Below are positions 1 to 5,243 of a stretch of 5,243 nt of DNA, one piece after another (the first letter of the stretch is position 1; every line of letters begins with the position of its first letter). The notes under the pieces are model-generated. The model was not told the origin of the DNA. It worked only from the letters and a program-made list of their open reading frames with translations, and ran no database searches. Position numbers and translations under genes: made by a program. The stretch is from an uncultured Eubacteriales bacterium (GTDB lineage Bacteria; Bacillota; Clostridia; Oscillospirales; CAG-272): NCBI GenBank assembly GCA_900547565.1, contig URHI01000124.1:1-5243 (forward strand). Direction: 5' to 3'.

Positions 1-59
1 CCTGCGGCCTTGACGGCCTCGCAAAAATGCCTTTGCAAGCAAATGTTTTTACTTTGTGG

Positions 60-65
60 TTTAAT
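60..65 (+). promoter_or_regulatory. Possible extended -10 promoter of the lipoprotein gene
   Basis: TG at 57-58, one base, then TTTAAT at 60-65 fits an extended -10 box (5 of 6 match to TATAAT). The only -35-like hexamer nearby is TTGCAA at 33-38, which lies 21 bases upstream and is too far for normal spacing. Transcription would start near 72 and leave a leader of about 20 bases before the start codon. This is a weak call. The real promoter could lie outside the window. Confidence 0.25.
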
Positions 66-79
66 ATCACATCAACACC

Positions 80-85
80 AGGAGG
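80..85 (+). promoter_or_regulatory. Ribosome-binding site AGGAGG setting the lipoprotein start
   Basis: A full AGGAGG lies 7 bases before the ATG at 93. It decides the start, because the in-frame ATG at 27 has no comparable site and would put 22 residues in front of a well-formed lipoprotein signal peptide. Confidence 0.85.
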
Positions 86-92
86 AAATTTT

Positions 93-1991
93 ATGAAAAG
101 GATGCTTACAGCTATGATTTGCGGATTAATGCTACTCACCATGACCGCCTGCGATAAAGGCGGTTCCACGCCATCCGGCACAGACAACACCGGAACAACC
201 ACACCGTCCCCCGACACTACGCCTGTCAATACAACAGACGCAACGACAACGCCGGCTGACACAACGACCGAAGCCGATACCACTACAGCCGCTTCCGGTG
301 ACAATTCTACCGTACGCGACCCGTCGAAAAAGCTGCGCATACTGCTGATCGGTAATAGCTTTACCTACTACAACGATATGAACCAGCCCAAAGGCATTTT
401 CTATAACATCGTCAAAAATGCCGGGTATGATGTTATTGTAGATTCGGTTTACAAAGGCGGCTATTATCTGCGTCAGTTCCTCGACGAAAACGACACCTAC
501 GGCAAACAGGTACTGTCACGTCTTAAATCCAATATCAAATACGACATAGTCGTAATTCAGGAGCAGAGCGCGCAGCCAATTGCCGATCCGGGCGAGTTTT
601 ACGACTCATGCCGTGCTTTCAAGCAGCTGATCGACGCCAACGGCGCTGAAATGTGGCTATATGAAACATGGGGCTACAAAACCGGCAACTCCGGTCTGGC
701 CAAATACGGCAAAAGCACATTCGACATGGAAATGAAGCTGCGCGCCGCATACACTGCCATCGGTGAAGAGCTGGGCGTGCCCGTAGTATATGCAGGTGCG
801 GCTTTCTCCAAGGTATTCAAAGAAAATCCCGCCGTTGAGCTTTACCATACCGACCTCAAGCACCCCGGCGAAATGGGTAGCTATCTAATAGCATGGACTC
901 TGTTCGGGACAATATTCGGCGTCGATCCGGCTACGCTTACATACAACGGTTCGGTTTCCCAGAGCAATGCAGACATACTCCGCGCCGCGGCATCCGATAT
1001 ATCACTTAACGGTGCTCCCGTGGATCCGTCCTATAAAACATCGTCAGCAGGCGTTGTCTCAAAGAATCCTACATATGTTGACGCCGATAAGACACGCATG
1101 CTCACTTCTGCCCCCGGCTCACAGATCATTTCCGTGGTAAAAAGGGATTCCGACGTCACGGGTGACGGTTGGGTCAAAGTATACGACGCCACCGGTACAT
1201 TCTCGGGCATACGCGGCGACAAGGATAAAATTGCTTCGACCGAAAGCTCGGCCACACAGCTTACCGATGCACAAAAAGCCGATATTGCCGACATCGGTTA
1301 CGGCGTATCTGTTATCGGTATCTCGCATATGGACGCAACCAAAAAAGGTGCCGTAAACACAAATAACGACGGCGGAGTTACAAACTCTGTGATAAATCTG
1401 GTCAACGGTCACTGGGGTTCGTCCTTTATGGCGGCCATGTATTTTAACAAGGACACATATAACATCAACGGTGAAAAAGATGCAAACTCACACTACACCG
1501 GCCTTATTACTCTGAATTTCGGTTCAAAAATGAAATTTGATGCCATCGGTTATATGTCGGGAAGTCTGAAGGGCTTTGCACAAGCACAGGACGTTTATGT
1601 CAGTGATGACGGCATCAACTGGACAAAGGTTGAATCGGCCTGCTACGACGCCAAACTGACATCTTTAAAGAGTGTCAATACGGCCGGCAATCCTGACCCG
1701 TGGAACAACAATAAAGCCACAGTCGAAGTATTGTTCTCAATGAGCGGCTACTCGGGAAAATATATACGCATCGGAATTTACCGCGGAGGAGAAGTCACCG
1801 ACAACACCACAGGACTTGAGGAGATCAACACAAGAGAGATCGTGGTCTTCGGCGAAAAATGCCTGGCCGGCGAGCTGACAAAGGACGAGTTCTCCCTGCC
1901 ATGTTCATACCTGAAATCCATCTGTCTGCTATGGCCGAATGTCGGAAGTAACGCCGCTCATTCCAGCTCCACTACGGCACCGACCGGGTGA
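93..1991 (+). CDS. Surface lipoprotein: DUF4886/SGNH-type hydrolase with C-terminal discoidin-like domain
   Basis: Predicted lipid-anchored, secreted ester hydrolase of 632 residues. Residues 1-20 form a lipoprotein signal peptide (KR, hydrophobic core, MTAC; Cys20 as lipidation site, with Met at -3 slightly off consensus). Residues 21-80 are a low-complexity Thr/Pro/Asp/Ser linker. Residues 81-310 resemble the DUF4886 branch of SGNH/GDSL hydrolases: LLIGNSFT has the likely nucleophile Ser89, VVIQEQS (153-159) fills the middle block, and DLKHPG gives the Asp254-x-x-His257 pair. Residues 311-400 are unassigned. Residues about 402-588 look like an F5/8 type C (discoidin) domain, with NLVNGHWGSSF near its start, VYVSDDGINWTKVE in the middle and REIVVFG at its end. 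Such domains often bind glycans, so a carbohydrate ester is a reasonable but unproven substrate. Residues 589-632 are an odd tail with two of the few cysteines, and the last 34 bp overlap the convergent gene. Hydrolase call fairly sure, substrate unknown. Confidence 0.82.
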   Translation: MKRMLTAMICGLMLLTMTACDKGGSTPSGTDNTGTTTPSPDTTPVNTTDATTTPADTTTEADTTTAASGDNSTVRDPSKKLRILLIGNSFTYYNDMNQPKGIFYNIVKNAGYDVIVDSVYKGGYYLRQFLDENDTYGKQVLSRLKSNIKYDIVVIQEQSAQPIADPGEFYDSCRAFKQLIDANGAEMWLYETWGYKTGNSGLAKYGKSTFDMEMKLRAAYTAIGEELGVPVVYAGAAFSKVFKENPAVELYHTDLKHPGEMGSYLIAWTLFGTIFGVDPATLTYNGSVSQSNADILRAAASDISLNGAPVDPSYKTSSAGVVSKNPTYVDADKTRMLTSAPGSQIISVVKRDSDVTGDGWVKVYDATGTFSGIRGDKDKIASTESSATQLTDAQKADIADIGYGVSVIGISHMDATKKGAVNTNNDGGVTNSVINLVNGHWGSSFMAAMYFNKDTYNINGEKDANSHYTGLITLNFGSKMKFDAIGYMSGSLKGFAQAQDVYVSDDGINWTKVESACYDAKLTSLKSVNTAGNPDPWNNNKATVEVLFSMSGYSGKYIRIGIYRGGEVTDNTTGLEEINTREIVVFGEKCLAGELTKDEFSLPCSYLKSICLLWPNVGSNAAHSSSTTAPTG

Positions 1992-2722
1992 TGATCCGAA
2001 ATATACACGCCGTCCACGCCTTCGTCGGGAACAACGAACGACTCGGATATATCACATTTCAGATTGGTAAAAATATAATCGATCTTGCTCTTGTCTGTGC
2101 GGCTACCGAACCCGTGGAACGTCCCGCCAAGCCCGGCGGTAGCATCGGTTACCGGAAACCCCGGAACCGTGGTAAATACCTTTATCTCGCGTGCTTCGGG
2201 ACGCGCGTTGAAATCTCCGGTCAGAACAAACGGGTACGGCTGTCCGGATAAAAACTGTATCAGCTCAGTAGCGCCGAGGAGACGGGCGATTTCACCCTTG
2301 TGGTCAAGATGCGTATTGCAGAAAACAAACGGCCGGGAACAGTCTTTGTGCTTTAGGCATACTGCCGTAGTCACACGCGGACAGCCGCTCTGGTCGACGC
2401 CGAACCTCGAGCCCGGCACATCTGGTGTCATGGACAGCCAGAAATTGCGTCCCCAAAGCTCTTCAAACATGTTCTTGCGGTACGCAAGCACAACCGACTC
2501 ACCCATGTAATCGCTGTTACGTCCACAGCCGACAATGACATATTCCGTCAGCTCGTTGCGCAGCCACTCGCGCATACCGTCCTTGGCCTCCTGGAATCCG
2601 ATAAGATCCGGAGAATAGTTTCGGATCGTATCGAGAATGCGCCCTTTGCGATACGGAAACGCGTTGATACCGTCAACCGGCGTATCTGTGCGGAGATTAA
2701 ACGTAAAAATCTTCAGCTTCAT
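1958..2722 (-). CDS. Endonuclease/exonuclease/phosphatase (EEP) superfamily hydrolase
   Basis: Predicted metal-dependent phosphoesterase of 254 residues, a complete single-domain length for the family. The EEP motifs appear in order: FNLR with Asn9, GFQEA with metal ligand Glu45, NTHLDH (136-141) with His138, TGDFNARP with Asp170 and Asn172, KSKIDYIF with Asp215, and SDHHP (242-246) with catalytic His244. The pattern, including FWLS-TPDVPGS and THLDH, resembles the EEP-1 type group of uncharacterised bacterial members rather than ExoIII or DNase I. No signal peptide is visible, so it is probably cytosolic. The substrate is unknown; a phosphodiester or phosphomonoester (nucleic acid, sugar phosphate or lipid head group) is possible. 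The start at 2722 has an ATG, a ribosome-binding site and the normal EEP N-terminus. A TTG at 2752 would add ten residues across that site. It is divergent from the phosphodiesterase gene and convergent with the lipoprotein gene. Confidence 0.9.
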   Translation of the reverse strand: MKLKIFTFNLRTDTPVDGINAFPYRKGRILDTIRNYSPDLIGFQEAKDGMREWLRNELTEYVIVGCGRNSDYMGESVVLAYRKNMFEELWGRNFWLSMTPDVPGSRFGVDQSGCPRVTTAVCLKHKDCSRPFVFCNTHLDHKGEIARLLGATELIQFLSGQPYPFVLTGDFNARPEAREIKVFTTVPGFPVTDATAGLGGTFHGFGSRTDKSKIDYIFTNLKCDISESFVVPDEGVDGVYISDHHPVGAVVELE

Positions 2723-2732
2723 TATTTCACAG

Positions 2733-2741
2733 CCTTTCTCC
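2733..2741 (-). promoter_or_regulatory. Ribosome-binding site of the EEP gene
   Basis: On the minus strand GGAGAAAGG ends 10 bases before the ATG at 2722. It supports that ATG over the upstream TTG at 2752. The GGA part overlaps the 3' arm of a leader hairpin (2739-2758). Confidence 0.6.
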
Positions 2742-2758
2742 GGCACCTGCAAGCCGGA
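2739..2758 (-). other. Leader hairpin overlapping the EEP ribosome-binding site
   Basis: TCCGGC at 2739-2744 and GCCGGA at 2753-2758 form a 6-bp GC-rich stem with an 8-base loop. In the minus-strand transcript this would sit about 10 bases after the predicted start of transcription and pair with the first bases of the Shine-Dalgarno region. It may lower translation or protect the 5' end. The structure is seen in the sequence; the role is inference. Confidence 0.4.
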
Positions 2759-2774
2759 TTTTATCTTTGTCTAA

Positions 2775-2803
2775 ATTATATACTATACCGATGATTTTTG
2801 CAA
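2775..2803 (-). promoter_or_regulatory. SigA-type promoter of the EEP gene
   Basis: Read on the minus strand, TTGCAA (2803-2798) is followed after exactly 17 bases by TATAAT (2780-2775). The -10 box is perfect and the -35 box matches at 4 of 6 positions. Transcription would start near A2768 and give a leader of about 45 bases. Confidence 0.65.
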
Positions 2804-2830
2804 GTATAATATCAAATATCGTGCAAAATC
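2793..2830. promoter_or_regulatory. Candidate operator: TTTTGCA / TGCAAAA inverted repeat between divergent promoters
   Basis: TTTTGCA at 2796-2802 and TGCAAAA at 2822-2828 are perfect 7-bp inverted arms 19 bases apart. They extend outward to GAT/ATC if one T is bulged. The left arm covers most of the leftward -35 box and the right arm lies 14 bases before the rightward -35. A single regulator or a nucleoid protein could control both genes here. The arms are short and AT-rich, so chance is a real alternative. Confidence 0.3.
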
Positions 2831-2842
2831 CGCTCCCGGCGC

Positions 2843-2871
2843 TTGACAAAGGATGATAATTGAAATATAAT
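2843..2871 (+). promoter_or_regulatory. Perfect-consensus SigA promoter of the phosphodiesterase-esterase operon
   Basis: TTGACA at 2843-2848, a 17-base spacer, then TATAAT at 2866-2871: both hexamers and the spacing are exact consensus. Transcription is expected to start at about 2878-2879, leaving a leader near 29 bases with GGAGG at 2897-2901. No terminator-like or riboswitch-like structure fits in so short a leader. Confidence 0.88.
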
Positions 2872-2906
2872 ATACGTGATAAAAATTAATCTTTCCGGAG
2901 GCATTT

Positions 2907-4211
2907 ATGGCAAAAAAGAAAAACAGAGTGGTCGTCCTGTCAGTTGACGCCATGGTGTACGAGGACGTCAAATATCTCCGTACAAAACCCAACTTCAGCC
3001 TGCTGTACGACGGCGGCTCGTCGGTTGACAAGTGCCGCACAATATACCCGTCGGTGACTTATCCCTGCCATGTTTCCATGTCCACCGGCGCATACCCCGA
3101 CAAGCATGGAGTTACCAACAATTCCGCGTTTATTCCCGGCCAGCTCAAGGACATACCCTGGAACTGGTTTGCCGATGTGATCAAGGTTCCGGACATTTTC
3201 TCGGCTGCCAAGGCTGCCGGCCTTACCACCGCAGCCGTGTTTTGGCCGGTTACAGGCAATCACAAGGACATAGACTATCTTATTGACGAATACTGGCCAC
3301 AGTCCCCCACCGACACGCAGGAGGCCTGCTTCCTGCGTTCCGGCTCTACCCGGGAGGTATGGGAAAAGTGCATAAAGCCGTTTGTCGATGGCGTCAAGAT
3401 ACGCAAGCACCCCGTTACGGACTGGTTCAACATTCAGTCCGCGTGCGCTATCATACGCAACTTCAAGCCCGATCTGTTGCTGATCCATCCCGGCAACGTC
3501 GATGCCTACCGTCACGCGACCGGAATATTCTCCGAACGCGTAACAATGGGACTTGACGAGACCGAAACCTTTATCGGTATGCTTATTCAGGCCACCAAGG
3601 ATGCCGGTGTGTTTGAAGAAACCAACTTCTTCATCGTATCCGACCACGGTCAGATGGACATAGTGCGGTCAATCAAGCCCAACGTCATGTTTGCCGACAA
3701 CGGACTTATTGAACTGAATGAGGACGGCAGTATGAAGGATTGGAGGGCTTACTGCCATTCGACCGGCATGTCTGCGCAAATACACCTCAAAGACCCCACC
3801 GACCGCGAAACCTGGCAGAAAACATACGATCTGCTTAAATTTATGCGCGATGAGGGTATTTACGGAATCAGCGAGGTGCTTACCGCCGAAGAAGCAGACG
3901 AGCGCGACCACCTCAACGGTGACTTTTCGTTCGTCATTGAGACCGACGGCTACACATCATTCTCCGAGGACTGGAAACGTCCCATGATAAAGAATCTTGA
4001 CCTGTCGGATTATCGTTTCGGCAAAGCCACACACGGTTATCACCCGGACAAGGGACCTCAGCCTACACTTATAGCCTATGGTCCGGCAATAAAGAAGGGC
4101 GTGCGGCTTGAGCGTCGTCCCACAGTCGACCAGGCTCCTACCTACGCCCGCATACTCGGTGCCGAGATGCCATGGGCAGACGGCAAGGCAATTGAGGAAA
4201 TACTTAAATAA
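2907..4211 (+). CDS. Type I phosphodiesterase / nucleotide pyrophosphatase-like enzyme (alkaline phosphatase superfamily)
   Basis: Predicted two-zinc phosphodiesterase of 434 residues related to the NPP family (PF01663 type). All seven expected active-site residues are visible: Asp14 (LSVDAM), nucleophile Thr51 (YPSVTYPCH), Asp199 and His203 (NVDAYRHATG), Asp246 and His247 (SDHGQM), and His376 (THGYHP). AYPDKHGV (62-69) and AYGPAIKKG (390-398) are further family hallmarks. The family hydrolyses nucleotide, sugar-nucleotide or lipid-head-group phosphodiesters; the substrate here cannot be read from the sequence. The N-terminus (MAKKKNR, then the first beta strand) is not a signal peptide, so the protein is probably cytosolic, whereas many NPP relatives are exported or membrane-bound. 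The start is clear: GGAGG ends 5 bases before the ATG. It is the first gene of a probable operon with the esterase 39 bp downstream, driven by the consensus promoter at 2843-2871. Confidence 0.9.
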   Translation: MAKKKNRVVVLSVDAMVYEDVKYLRTKPNFSLLYDGGSSVDKCRTIYPSVTYPCHVSMSTGAYPDKHGVTNNSAFIPGQLKDIPWNWFADVIKVPDIFSAAKAAGLTTAAVFWPVTGNHKDIDYLIDEYWPQSPTDTQEACFLRSGSTREVWEKCIKPFVDGVKIRKHPVTDWFNIQSACAIIRNFKPDLLLIHPGNVDAYRHATGIFSERVTMGLDETETFIGMLIQATKDAGVFEETNFFIVSDHGQMDIVRSIKPNVMFADNGLIELNEDGSMKDWRAYCHSTGMSAQIHLKDPTDRETWQKTYDLLKFMRDEGIYGISEVLTAEEADERDHLNGDFSFVIETDGYTSFSEDWKRPMIKNLDLSDYRFGKATHGYHPDKGPQPTLIAYGPAIKKGVRLERRPTVDQAPTYARILGAEMPWADGKAIEEILK

Positions 4212-4228
4212 TGCGGCGATCCGCCGCA
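4212..4228 (+). other. Compact intercistronic hairpin
   Basis: TGCGGCG and CGCCGCA form a perfect 7-bp stem closed by the 3-base loop ATC, immediately after the phosphodiesterase stop codon. No T-run follows (CATTAAATGG), so it is not a normal intrinsic terminator. It may stabilise the upstream part of the mRNA or damp read-through into the esterase gene. The structure is observed; the effect is inferred. Confidence 0.55.
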
Positions 4229-4250
4229 CATTAAATGGAGGCCGACAGAC

Positions 4251-5009
4251 ATGTCACTTGTGAGCTGTACCTTCAAATCTTCGGTACTGCAATCCGATAC
4301 CACATATTTGGCCGTCATTCCCGACAAGGTGAGTGAGAACATTCCGGTTGTTTACCTGCTTCACGGGTACAGCGGAAATCACTCGTCATGGGTGAGAAAT
4401 ACAAACTGTGAGCGATGCGCCAACGAACGCGGCGTCGCACTGATAATGCCGGATGCGGCCAACAGCTTTTACACCGACATGGTGTACGGTCCCGCATACT
4501 ACACCTTCATCACGCAGGAAGTATTCGAGCATTCGCACCGGCTTTTCAGACTGAGCAACCGACGCGAGGCCACCTTTGTAGCCGGTCTTTCAATGGGAGG
4601 CTACGGCGCATTCAAAATTGCGCTGTCAAACCCCGCAGTATATTCTGCGGCATGCAGCATGTCGGGCGCGCTCTGTGCGCATAAATATGTTGAAATGGAA
4701 TCCAAAAAAGACTTATGTAACCAGATATACGGACCGAATGTCGTAACGGTGCCGGATACCGATAACCTTTTCTGCCTGGCAGAGAGGATCGAGCGTGATG
4801 GGCAGCCGCGCCCGCGGTTGCTTCAGTTCTGCGGGACAGAGGACTATCTTTACGACCAGAATGACAATTTCCGTAAGTTCATGACCGGCCGGGACTTTGA
4901 TTATCACTACAGCGAGTGCCCCGGAGGGCATGAGTGGCGGCTTTGGGGGGCATGGTTGCCCGAGGCGCTTGACTTTTTCCTTGGGAACAGCTCCGACGCG
5001 CATAATTGA
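4251..5009 (+). CDS. EstA-like alpha/beta-hydrolase esterase (putative esterase family)
   Basis: Predicted serine carboxylesterase of 252 residues, full length for the PF00756-type esterases that include S-formylglutathione hydrolase and lactococcal tributyrin esterase EstA. Visible features are YLLHGYSGNHSSW (35-47) for the oxyanion-hole loop, MPDAANSFYTDM (66-77), which is typical of the EstA-like group, the nucleophile elbow GLSMGG (112-117) with Ser114, the probable catalytic Asp198 in CGTEDYLYD, and His227 in GGHEW. There is no signal peptide or membrane segment, so it is probably cytosolic. Likely substrates are short-chain acyl or acetyl esters, including sugar esters; S-formylglutathione is less likely in a presumed anaerobe. 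GGAGG at 4237-4241 lies 9 bases before the ATG. It probably shares the promoter of the phosphodiesterase gene. No intrinsic terminator is seen after its stop codon. Confidence 0.9.
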   Translation: MSLVSCTFKSSVLQSDTTYLAVIPDKVSENIPVVYLLHGYSGNHSSWVRNTNCERCANERGVALIMPDAANSFYTDMVYGPAYYTFITQEVFEHSHRLFRLSNRREATFVAGLSMGGYGAFKIALSNPAVYSAACSMSGALCAHKYVEMESKKDLCNQIYGPNVVTVPDTDNLFCLAERIERDGQPRPRLLQFCGTEDYLYDQNDNFRKFMTGRDFDYHYSECPGGHEWRLWGAWLPEALDFFLGNSSDAHN

Positions 5010-5059
5010 TTCCTGCCGCACATCTGTACACGTCTTGTAATGAGTTATCCCGGAAAGAG

Positions 5060-5114
5060 CAACGGGAATCTGAACCAAGGTCTGCGTTCGTAGTTTTATG
5101 CATGCGTTTGAAAT
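5060..5114 (+). repeat. 55-bp direct repeat, copy 1
   Basis: Identical over 55 bases to 5189-5243, giving a 129-bp period. It contains the palindrome ATGCAT and the 5' arm of the hairpin at 5079-5127. The bases just before it (GGAAAGAGC) look like a degraded version of the CTGCTCC/GGAGCAG hairpin that precedes copy 2, so homology may extend further left with small indels. No convincing protein-coding sequence lies here; open frames on the minus strand only echo the repeat. Confidence 0.93.
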
Positions 5115-5127
5115 ACTTACGCAGACC
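5079..5127 (+). other. Hairpin 1 of the repeat unit (9-bp stem plus 3 bp)
   Basis: GGTCTGCGT (5079-5087) pairs with ACGCAGACC (5119-5127). After a 2x2 internal mismatch the stem continues with GTA (5090-5092) against TAC (5114-5116). The 21-base loop carries ATGCAT. The 5' arm is inside the 55-bp repeat and the 3' arm begins just past it. Confidence 0.65.
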
Positions 5128-5128
5128 G

Positions 5129-5149
5129 GCAAATTGCTGCGCAATTTGC
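5129..5149 (+). other. Hairpin 2: perfect 9-bp inverted repeat
   Basis: GCAAATTGC and GCAATTTGC are perfect complements around a 3-base loop TGC. A G-T wobble and two G-C pairs can extend it to 12 pairs (5126-5152), which would compete with hairpin 1 for 5126-5127. No T-run follows, so it is not a standard terminator. Confidence 0.75.
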
Positions 5150-5165
5150 TGGGTGCGATTTGATG

Positions 5166-5192
5166 GTTGCCTGCTCCAAAGGAGCAGACAAC
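5166..5192 (+). other. Hairpin 3: CTGCTCC-AAA-GGAGCAG
   Basis: A perfect 7-bp stem (5171-5177 with 5181-5187) with loop AAA. After a single C-A mismatch it is extended by GTTG (5166-5169) pairing with CAAC (5189-5192). The outer right arm is the first four bases of repeat copy 2. No T-run follows. Confidence 0.7.
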
Positions 5193-5243
5193 GGGAATCT
5201 GAACCAAGGTCTGCGTTCGTAGTTTTATGCATGCGTTTGAAAT
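5189..5243 (+). repeat. 55-bp direct repeat, copy 2 (cut by window edge)
   Basis: Exact match to 5060-5114. The match runs to the last base of the window, so the true repeat may be longer and more units may follow. It is separated from copy 1 by 74 bp that hold hairpin 2, hairpin 3 and the 3' arm of hairpin 1. Confidence 0.93.

Noticed and set aside
10..15. TTGACG as a -35 box for the lipoprotein gene
   Set aside because: The hexamer 17 bases downstream (33-38, TTGCAA) does not resemble a -10 box.
4..22. Hairpin GCGGCC...GGCC-CGC at the left edge as a terminator of an upstream gene
   Set aside because: The stem needs a bulge and no T-run follows directly; the upstream context is missing.
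27..92. Upstream in-frame ATG that would extend the lipoprotein by 22 residues
   Set aside because: It lacks a good ribosome-binding site and would bury the signal peptide; the ATG at 93 has AGGAGG 7 bases upstream.
2723..2752. TTG start adding ten residues to the EEP protein
   Set aside because: The ATG at 2722 begins at the typical EEP N-terminus and has its own ribosome-binding site, which lies inside the would-be extension.
2940..3647. Long minus-strand open frame (235 codons) opposite the phosphodiesterase gene
   Set aside because: It lies wholly antisense to a gene with an intact active site and a strong promoter, and its translation shows no recognisable motif.
5010..5059. Intrinsic terminator for the phosphodiesterase-esterase operon
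   Set aside because: No GC-rich stem followed by a T-run could be found between the esterase stop and the repeat block.
4713..5232. Minus-strand open frames running through the repeat block and the esterase 3' end
   Set aside because: They overlap the esterase antisense, and their internal peptide repeat simply reflects the 55-bp DNA repeat; no start signal or known domain was seen.
5060..5243. CRISPR array
   Set aside because: Only two 55-bp copies with a 74-bp gap that has its own hairpins; no cas genes and no regular short spacers.

Overview
The window reads as a stretch of chromosome from an anaerobic, gut- or rumen-type Firmicute, probably class Clostridia. The evidence is a lipoprotein with a Thr/Pro/Asp-rich linker, strong GGAGG ribosome-binding sites, consensus SigA-type promoters in AT-rich gaps, and an EstA-like esterase. 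No marker gene is present, so a finer assignment is not supported. Base composition looks balanced in the genes and AT-rich only in the gap around 2760-2900.

Layout. (1) 93-1991, plus strand: a 632-residue surface lipoprotein with a DUF4886/SGNH-type hydrolase domain and a C-terminal discoidin-like (galactose-binding fold) domain. (2) 1958-2722, minus strand: a 254-residue endonuclease/exonuclease/phosphatase (EEP) superfamily enzyme. It converges on the lipoprotein gene and overlaps its 3' end by 34 bp. (3) 2723-2906: a divergent control region with a promoter facing each way. The rightward one is an exact TTGACA-N17-TATAAT. A TTTTGCA/TGCAAAA inverted repeat lies next to and partly over the leftward -35 box. 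(4) 2907-4211 and 4251-5009, plus strand: a probable two-gene operon encoding a type I phosphodiesterase/nucleotide pyrophosphatase-like enzyme (alkaline phosphatase superfamily) and an EstA-like alpha/beta-hydrolase esterase. The genes are 39 bp apart, and that gap holds a compact GC-rich hairpin. (5) 5010-5243: no gene, but an exact 55-bp direct repeat at a 129-bp period with three hairpin-forming inverted repeats in the unit. The second copy is cut by the window edge.

How the genes might work together. All four products are hydrolases of ester or phosphodiester bonds. One is predicted to be anchored outside the cell. The other three have no signal peptide and are probably cytosolic. A scavenging or turnover route, with surface de-esterification followed by intracellular phosphodiester and ester cleavage, is possible but is inference from gene content only. 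No transporter, regulator or substrate-specific gene is present to fix the substrate. The least explained element is the repeat block at the right end.
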